Source: Tetmemena sp. SeJ-2015 (lineage: Eukaryota; Ciliophora; Spirotrichea; Sporadotrichida; Oxytrichidae). From it: 12,957 nucleotides of DNA. Where the stretch lies: NCBI GenBank assembly GCA_027382625.1, contig JAJKFJ010024633.1, positions 1-12,957 on the forward strand, given 5' to 3'. Below, piece by piece: positions 7,918 to 12,957 of the stretch. The first letter of the stretch is position 1, and the number at the start of each line of letters is the position of its first letter. A program made the translations under genes and the position numbers. Under the pieces are notes generated by a model. The model was given only the letters and a program-made list of their open reading frames with translations, was not told where the DNA came from and made no database searches.

Positions 7918-7970
7918 GGAGATCTCTTTAGCTAATTAAATTAATTATAATATTTAATTTTAATAAAATC
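7918..7970. promoter_or_regulatory. 53-bp divergent promoter region
   Basis: Only 53 bp separate the start codons of the Rrp17-like gene (minus) and the coiled-coil gene (plus). The stretch is almost all A/T with repeated TTAATT units. Both promoters and 5' leaders must fit here or overlap the coding parts. Confidence 0.5.
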
Positions 7971-9603
7971 ATGATTAGAAATCGAAGCTCACCCCTGCTT
8001 AATCTACCCCAAGATGCTCTTATCAATAATTAAGCAAATGTGGTAGACCAAATACTAAACCCTATTCCAAGGGCACCTACTAATTTCAGTAGCAACTAAA
8101 ATCCAAGCTAACTAAGAACTGTGAGACTTCCGCCCAAACCTGCCCAAAATTCGAAATAGGGAGGGGAAGAAGCAATTCTGAGCGAGTAGTAACAGAACTT
8201 ATTAAGAAAGTATTCATCTAACTAGCAGCTGAGGCAACTTCCAAATGACTAATACTCCTAGCAATAACAGCCCAAGATCACTGAAGCTCAAACTGCTCAA
8301 TACTATCACTAGATTAATCCTTCTAAGATTTTACTATTTCACTCTTAAATTTGAGCATAGTAGTATATGCAAGGACAAATGAAATTAAAATTTGATGAAT
8401 TGCAGGCAGAGAAAAGACTACTATAGCTTAAGTTAAAGGAAAAGCAATTAAAGGCAGAAAGAGAAGCAAGAGAGAAGGCAGTTCTCAGCAATATGGAAAT
8501 TCAAATGCAAAATAAGCTTTTGAAGCAGAGAGGTAACAGTCGAGATAGTCGCTCCAGAAAATATAGAACCAAAGATGAATCAGATTCCACAGACAGTGAC
8601 TAAGAGGAAAATAACGCACTTGTGAAAGCTTTAAAGGATCAGTAAGGAGAGTTGTCAAAACTTCTCATGAACACGAAGTCAAGTCATGAGGACAAACTCT
8701 TATAAGAAAATCGACAGTTGGTTCAAAGATTACAGAAGATAGAGAATAAGAAGACTGGAGGAAATAACTCTAAATAAAAGTAAACATCTAGAATGAATGA
8801 TAGTTCATTGAAAGAAGAGGAGAGACAAGATGGAAATTCTAACTCTAATTCCTATTTGTAGAGAATGAATGGATAATTTATTTTAACAAACCCTTAATAA
8901 CCATCTTCTCATGAGGCAGCCGGCAAACTTCCCTTAAAACTTCAATCAACTCAATCCACTTAGTCTATAGAATCCGTTACTTTCTTTAAACCCGATAGGA
9001 ATGAATCCTCTTTTACAAAATCAGCTGCTTTAAAATTACTTGCCAGCCCAAATATAGCAAGCTCAACTCCTTTCATAAAATTTAGGTTTTCCAGGATAGT
9101 TTGGATTTTAAAATAATTTCTAACACCCTTTATTGGCAGGTCAAGGAATGATCAGTCCATAGATTAATAATCAATTACTTCTTTAGCAACAGTAGCAGCA
9201 ATAATTATTGTAAAATTAGGCTTAATTTACTCAAAATCTACCTTTCAATAGCCCTATGCATATGCCCAATAATACTCATTAAATAATGAACCAAATGCCA
9301 TATGTATAAGGAATAAACCCTTTTCAACCTCCTCATTAAATTGCCCCACAAGCAAACTAGACCTATATTGACCCATTCTAAAAAGGTATTAACAGGCAAT
9401 AGATTTCTCTAGAGCCTGAAAGAGGAAGTGAAGATTTTGAAACTCCCTACGCCATAAAGTAAAAGATGAAAAATAATCAGATAATTAACTAGATGATTCA
9501 GATGAATGGTGATAAATTTGCTGATCTTGCATAAACTTCTCAGCAGCATAGACCTTTAAGTAGCACTAGAAAGCTGAACTAGCTTGATGATGGAGATTTA
9601 TGA
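7971..9603 (+). CDS. Coiled-coil, Gln/Asn-rich protein of unknown function (one IES, one 4-bp frame break)
   Basis: The model is 526 aa from ATG 7971 to TGA 9601-9603. Residues 1-113 are Pro/Gln/Asn-rich. From about residue 115 a strongly helical coiled coil begins (KFDELQAEKRLLQLKLKEKQ, 8380-8450), continuing with KALKDQQGELSKLL and ENRQLVQRLQKIE. The C-terminal part (8872 onward) is low-complexity: repeated NPL/QNxL units (LNPLSLQNPLLSLNPIGMNP), then a run of seven Gln coded mainly by TAG/TAA/CAG near 9195, then Met/Gln/Pro-rich sequence and a short acidic end. I do not recognise the family; a scaffold or RNA-granule role would be a guess. Segments: 7971-8309, 8358-8862, 8867-9603. In 8867-9070 a second frame also stays open, but the Gln/Asn-rich frame continues without break to the stop. 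Confidence 0.7.
8310..8357 (+). other. Candidate IES, 48 nt, pointer TAG
   Basis: In-frame TGA at 8352-8354. TAG stands at 8310-8312 and 8358-8360 (and again 8361-8363). Deleting 48 nt removes the TGA and joins AQTAQYYHQ to QYMQGQMKLKFDELQ. There is no GT in the right place for an intron. Confidence 0.6.
8863..8870 (+). repeat. Tandem GAATGAAT at a frame break
   Basis: Two GAAT units lie side by side where the frame must shift by one base. Dropping one unit joins NSNSNSYLQR to MDNLFQQTLNNHLL. Possible causes are a sequencing error, a polymorphism, or an extreme IES consisting of little more than a duplicated pointer. A 76-nt IES using the related GAATG at 8791-8795 and 8867-8871 also fits the frame. 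Confidence 0.4.
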
Positions 9604-9679
9604 GTGATTAGATTTGTATTATAGGTTCTAATTTGATAGTTCTAATTTAATTTAATTTGAATTATAAACTTTATCTTTG
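9604..9679. promoter_or_regulatory. 76-bp intergenic spacer
   Basis: Holds the 3' end of the coiled-coil gene and the 5' leader of the next gene. It is AT-rich with a short TTTAA-type repeat (AATTTAATTTAATTTGAAT, 9646-9664). No other feature seen. Confidence 0.5.
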
Positions 9680-10351
9680 ATGGCAGCACAAATGAATTAA
9701 ACTAGCACGAATATGGAGAATGATTAAGTGCTGATGGAAGTTTCTGAACAATTGAAATAGATAGAGAACATCTTGAAGGCTGAGTAAAAAAGGAGAGTAG
9801 AATCGAATGAAATAATGAGTGACTATATTAACTCCTTCCTAGATTAACTGCAATCAACCTTGAATGACAGAGTAGTGGAATAATTTGAAATTTTAAAGAA
9901 TCGAGTGCACACCCTCGACAACCATATGAGTAAAATTGAGAGAGAGCTTGAGAAATAAGAGGTGGACATTAAAACTGCCATTTATAGAAGGAAGGAACAA
10001 ATAAGTGGCGAAATAGTTCAAGCTGAGAACTTACTTAGAAATGTAAAAGGAGCTTATAGAGTGCAGAAAGAGAGACAAGATAGCGAGCAGGAGATTCTCA
10101 TTAAGGAAATTCAGTCAATCTTAAGGAATGACGATTAACTTTGGGAATAGATTAAGCTCACCTAAGTTAAATACAGGTTGTAAAAGCTACAAAACTTTGA
10201 CTAGATCTCAGATTTTGCAGAGAACCTCACTGAGCTCCAAGAGCTTATAGAATAAGAGGAAAAGGAGAGAAAGCATGATGACTAAGAAATTGTTGACATG
10301 TTGAATGATATTTGCATCAAGATGTATCAAAGAATTTAAGAAAATCAATGA
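9680..10351 (+). CDS. SF-assemblin-like coiled-coil protein, uninterrupted
   Basis: 223 aa, from ATG 9680 to TGA 10349-10351, with no intron or IES. Almost the whole protein after the first 18 residues is one heptad-rich helix. The segment LKAEQKRRVESNEIMSDYI (about residues 35-53), followed by SFLDQLQSTLNDRVVEQFEI and IERELEKQEVDIKTAIYRRK, matches the layout of SF-assemblins and beta-giardin: short head, then a rod with Arg/Glu-rich skips. These proteins build the striated rootlets attached to basal bodies. Family assignment is from motif memory; a generic coiled-coil protein is the alternative. It lies 76 bp after the coiled-coil gene and 61 bp before the enolase-like gene. Confidence 0.7.
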
Positions 10352-10412
10352 AAACTATTTTCTTGCACCTATTTGACAAGTAATCGATTCTAAGGATAAT
10401 TATAAAATTTAA
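10352..10412. promoter_or_regulatory. 61-bp intergenic spacer
   Basis: AT-rich. It must contain the 3' end of the SF-assemblin-like gene and the promoter or leader of the enolase-like gene. No motif recognised. Confidence 0.45.
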
Positions 10413-12100
10413 ATGTCAGGACTTAAAAGAAATGAATCTACCAAGTCTCTTCCAGAGGCGGTTGGATCATATATAGAGGAACATAAACTGGATTCAGTTG
10501 TGAATAGGGCTCTGAATAATGTGCTAAGATAGAGACCTATTGACCCTCTTTCAACTATTGCATCTCTCCTTTTATAGCAAGCTACAAATAGCTAGCCTAT
10601 CTTTCATAGAATCCTTGCTAGAAAGACCTACCTCTATGAATCTTCAACCTATCAGACTTTGAAGTTACAAGTGTTTTTGAATTTCCAAGGGCGATCAGAG
10701 CTCAGATACACTCACATCCTCTCTTTTGATCCTGAGGAATAAGACAAGTTTCTATATGATAACAAACAGGAGAAAACAGGGTTAGAATTTGCTTGTCATA
10801 TCATTAACACTGAAGTTAATCAAATCTTGAACGGCAGAGTCGCTCTCACAATTTTATTAGAGTTTTAAACTTTTACTTCTTTAATTTTTATACTCTGAAT
10901 GGATGAGATAGACTCCACATTAAATCAATTTTTCATGCAAAAACAGGAAAGCCACCAAGATATAGGGTTAAATGTAATAAGAGGAGTTAGCGAGGCTATA
11001 TTCTTGGCTGCAGCTAGTTGCTACAACAGAATAAATCTTCACTCTTCAATAAATGAAAAGCTTTATTAAAACGAGTTTGAGCAAGTGAATACAAAGTTAG
11101 TAGTGACTCTCTTTAATGGTGGAAAAAGTAACGCCTCGGCTGTTAAATTTCAAAAGTTTTATCTCGTGGTTGACTTAAGTGAGAGAAATGAAAACCACAA
11201 AAACAATATAGATATAGTTGATTGCTATCTAAAGTTCACCTAAGCTCTCAAGAAAGCTGTTCAATCAACTAAATAAGGAGTAAGGATAATAGCTACTTAA
11301 AAATTTATAGGAGGCAGGATTCAAGCCTAGTCCAGATAGCTCTTACTTTAATGCCTTAGGAACTATCAATGAAACTTTTAAGTTTGTTGAAGATGCTATA
11401 GCTGCTTCGGGTGCAAACAATTTATAAGTTATTGTAAAAAGAAAAGTACTTTAATTCAGATGGGAAGGTCTTTAAAATTGGAATAAATTGTGAAGGCGAG
11501 TCATACTTTAACAAGGAACCAAAGGATCCAAATAAGTATGAAGTGGAGGGCTAAAAGATCTAGTTTGACCAAGATCAATTGACAGATTACTACCTAAAAG
11601 TTTGCACAGAGCATCCTCTTGTTTGCTTGATTGAAGACCCTTTTGCAAACCATGATTTTAAGGGTTATTAGAAAATGCTTGCAAAGTTCCACGGATCAGC
11701 TCACCATGTGAAAATAGGCTGTAAAGCTATGTTTTCTGATGGTTCGATATTAAAGGTTGACCAGTTCACAACTTACAACTTGATTCCAGATCCATCAGGG
11801 GCCAGTCAATTGGTAGAAGACACTGATGCGAACAAAGAAAAATTCACTCCAAGCTTTATTCATCTTAACAAGGTACATTTGAAGAACATCTAAGATGTGG
11901 TCAACTATAAGAGGCACATTAAAACTTAGAATCAACAGAGATAGTTCCAAATTATGATTGAGGATGGAAAGATAGACTCAGTTATGACAGGATCAGTTGA
12001 TATAGCAGTAGGACTTGGAATAGAGTATCTTAACATTCAAGGATTTGCAAAGTCAGAGAAAGTAGCTAAGATCTAAAGACTCGCTGAAATTTATGCTTGA
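10413..12100 (+). CDS. ENO4-like divergent enolase with N-terminal DPY-30-like segment (one IES, two introns)
   Basis: The model is 530 aa ending at TGA 12098-12100. Residues 18-56 (YIEEHKLDSVVNRALNNVLR...RPIDPLSTIASLLL) resemble the DPY-30/RII-type dimerisation-docking fold common in ciliary proteins. The rest follows the enolase fold: LNVIRGVSEAIFLAAA, STKQGEAGFKPSPDSSYFNA, FKIGINCEGESYF, the metal-site motif LIEDPF (Glu376, Asp377), VKIGCKAMFSDG, and the C-terminal DIAVGLGIEYLNIQGFAKSE...RLAEI. In true enolases the catalytic Lys sits in LLLKVNQIG and His-Arg-Ser in SHRSGE. Here the aligned places read FIHLNKVHL and IEDGKIDSV, so both appear lost and catalytic activity is doubtful. Human ENO4, a sperm-tail protein, is similarly divergent. 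Segments: 10413-10859, 10905-11279, 11311-11427, 11447-12100. Confidence 0.82.
10860..10904 (+). other. Candidate IES, 45 nt, pointer GAG
   Basis: In-frame TGA at 10896-10898. GAG stands at 10860-10862 and 10905-10907. Deleting 45 nt joins GRVALTILLE to IDSTLNQFFMQKQ in frame. A 69-nt GT-AG intron (10839-10907) also fits the phase but would delete VALTILLE, a stretch that looks like normal enolase-type coding sequence. Confidence 0.55.
11280..11310 (+). other. Intron, 31 nt, GT-AG (enolase-like gene)
   Basis: GTAAGGATAA...ATTTATAG, phase 0, joining AVQSTKQG to EAGFKPSPD. Strong donor, and the joined sequence fits the family. Confidence 0.85.
11428..11446 (+). other. Intron, 19 nt, GT-AG (enolase-like gene)
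   Basis: GTTATTGTAAAAAGAAAAG, phase 0, joining ASGANNLQ to YFNSDGKVFKIGIN. Retention would shift into a frame that stops at TGA within about 25 codons. It supports a general population of about 19-20 nt introns in this genome. Confidence 0.8.
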
Positions 12101-12176
12101 AGTTTGATTATTTCTTTAATACCTTTGGCTGAGTTAATTTTTTAAGCTCCTTTAATGACTCTTAATTATATATAAT
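12101..12176. promoter_or_regulatory. 76-bp intergenic spacer
   Basis: AT-rich, with TATATATAAT just before the next ATG. It separates the enolase-like gene from the ankyrin gene. No other feature seen. Confidence 0.45.
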
Positions 12177-12957
12177 ATGGAACTATTGAAAGTCATCAGG
12201 GAGCAGTCAGGAGATTTCCCTAAATTTGAGAGTTAACTTGCCAAAACCACAGCTGAGTCCTTGATTTCTCCAATTCAGGACGGAAGGAATCTGCTACATA
12301 TCATATGTGCATCAGGTTACACTAAATACGCTCACTTACTCCTGACTGCAGCTTCAAAGTTACAAATATCGAATGATCTTTTGGATTCTAAGGAAGAGAA
12401 AGAGCAGTAGACACCTCTATTTTTTGCTATAAGAAGTGCTCCTAATGGATTTCCAGAGATTATAAGCTTGCTTATAAAGAGTGGCTGCAATGTTAACCTT
12501 AGAGACAAATCAGGAAAGTCTGCTGTTCATTACGCTTGCGAATAGGGCTAGGATGACACACTACAGCTACTTATTCAACATGGAGCTGATTGCAATATTT
12601 AGGACATTCAAGATCTGAAAACTCCTCTGCACATAGCAATAGAGAATGGGCAATACAATGCAGTTTAAATTATATGCGAGGAAGCAAAGGCAAATATAGA
12701 TTTAGTGGATAAGAATGGTGACACACTAGTTCACTATGCAGCAATCACTCAAGGGAATGCTAGTTTGTATTTGCGCTACCTGATTGATAAACAAAAGATG
12801 AGTGTCTTCTTATAGAATAAGGAGGGGCTCACTCCAAGGGGATTAGCTGAAAAAATAAGCAAAGCCAAGTATCACAGAGTAATTAAGAATCTCAAGAAAT
12901 ATGAAGCTTAAGAGGAAGTAAGAAAAGTTAAAATAAGAGCTAGGAAGATTAAGAAAG
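12177..12957 (+). CDS. Ankyrin-repeat protein, C-terminus beyond the window
   Basis: ATG at 12177, open to the window end (260 codons seen). At least four ankyrin repeats: DGRNLLHIICASGYTKYAHL (about residues 39-58), QTPLFFAIRSAPNGFPEIIS, KSAVHYACEQGQDDTLQLLI with HGADCN, and KTPLHIAIENGQYNAVQIIC, then DTLVHYAAI and GLTPRGLAEK as the last, more divergent units. The visible end turns basic (YHRVIKNLKKYE, KIRARKIKK), so a different domain may follow. Ankyrin repeats bind partner proteins; which one cannot be told. No intron or IES is needed in the visible part. Confidence 0.85.

Noticed and set aside
8867..9100. Second open frame with SSHEAAGKLPLKLQSTQ and similar
   Set aside because: It ends in a hydrophobic stretch with no link to the C-terminus, whereas the Gln/Asn-rich frame shows internal NPL and QNxL repetition and continues unbroken to the stop.
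1..12957. Reading the window as a field of pseudogenes under the standard code
   Set aside because: TAA and TAG fall at Gln-like positions throughout otherwise intact protein families, while TGA ends complete genes (for example the SF-assemblin-like one). The ciliate code explains the data.
1..12957. Scrambled or inverted gene pieces
   Set aside because: All recognised pieces of each gene lie in order and on one strand; no stray fragment of another gene was seen.

Overview
The window looks like nuclear DNA of a ciliate that uses the code in which TAA and TAG mean Gln and only TGA stops. Read with the standard code every gene here is shattered. Read with the ciliate code, recognisable proteins appear: an ion-channel/adenylyl-cyclase fusion, an Rrp17/NOL12-type nucleolar protein, an SF-assemblin-like coiled coil, an ENO4-like enolase and an ankyrin-repeat protein. 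GT-AG introns are very short, mostly 19-67 nt. The organism is most likely a spirotrich of the Oxytricha/Stylonychia group; the genus is my inference.

The main observation is that most of these genes are also interrupted by short AT-rich segments that cannot be removed by GT-AG splicing in the right phase. Each is flanked by a short direct repeat of 3-8 bp. Removing the segment plus one repeat copy restores the frame, and in conserved stretches also the expected protein sequence. This is the structure of internal eliminated sequences (IESs) with pointers, so the window is best read as germline (micronuclear) DNA in which the gene pieces lie in order (non-scrambled). I find 13 candidates of 11-92 nt. 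Gene models built from introns plus IESs keep phase from end to end by arithmetic.

Layout: 1-3632 (-) channel/cyclase fusion, C-terminus beyond the window. 3633-4306 AT-rich divergent spacer. 4307-6997 (+) protein with an N/Q-rich N-terminal half and a multi-pass membrane C-terminal half. 6998-7117 convergent spacer. 7118-7917 (-) Rrp17/NOL12-like protein. 7918-7970 a 53-bp divergent spacer. 7971-9603 (+) coiled-coil and Gln-rich protein. 9680-10351 (+) SF-assemblin-like protein, uninterrupted. 10413-12100 (+) ENO4-like enolase with an N-terminal DPY-30-like segment. 12177-12957 (+) ankyrin-repeat protein, truncated by the window end.

The last five genes are separated by only 53-76 bp, so the region is as compact as somatic ciliate DNA although it carries IES-like inserts. 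No C4A4/G4T4 telomere repeat, tRNA, rRNA, transposon or CRISPR array was seen. Several products point to cilia or membrane signalling (cyclase, SF-assemblin, ENO4-like enolase), but a shared function is only suggested by proximity.
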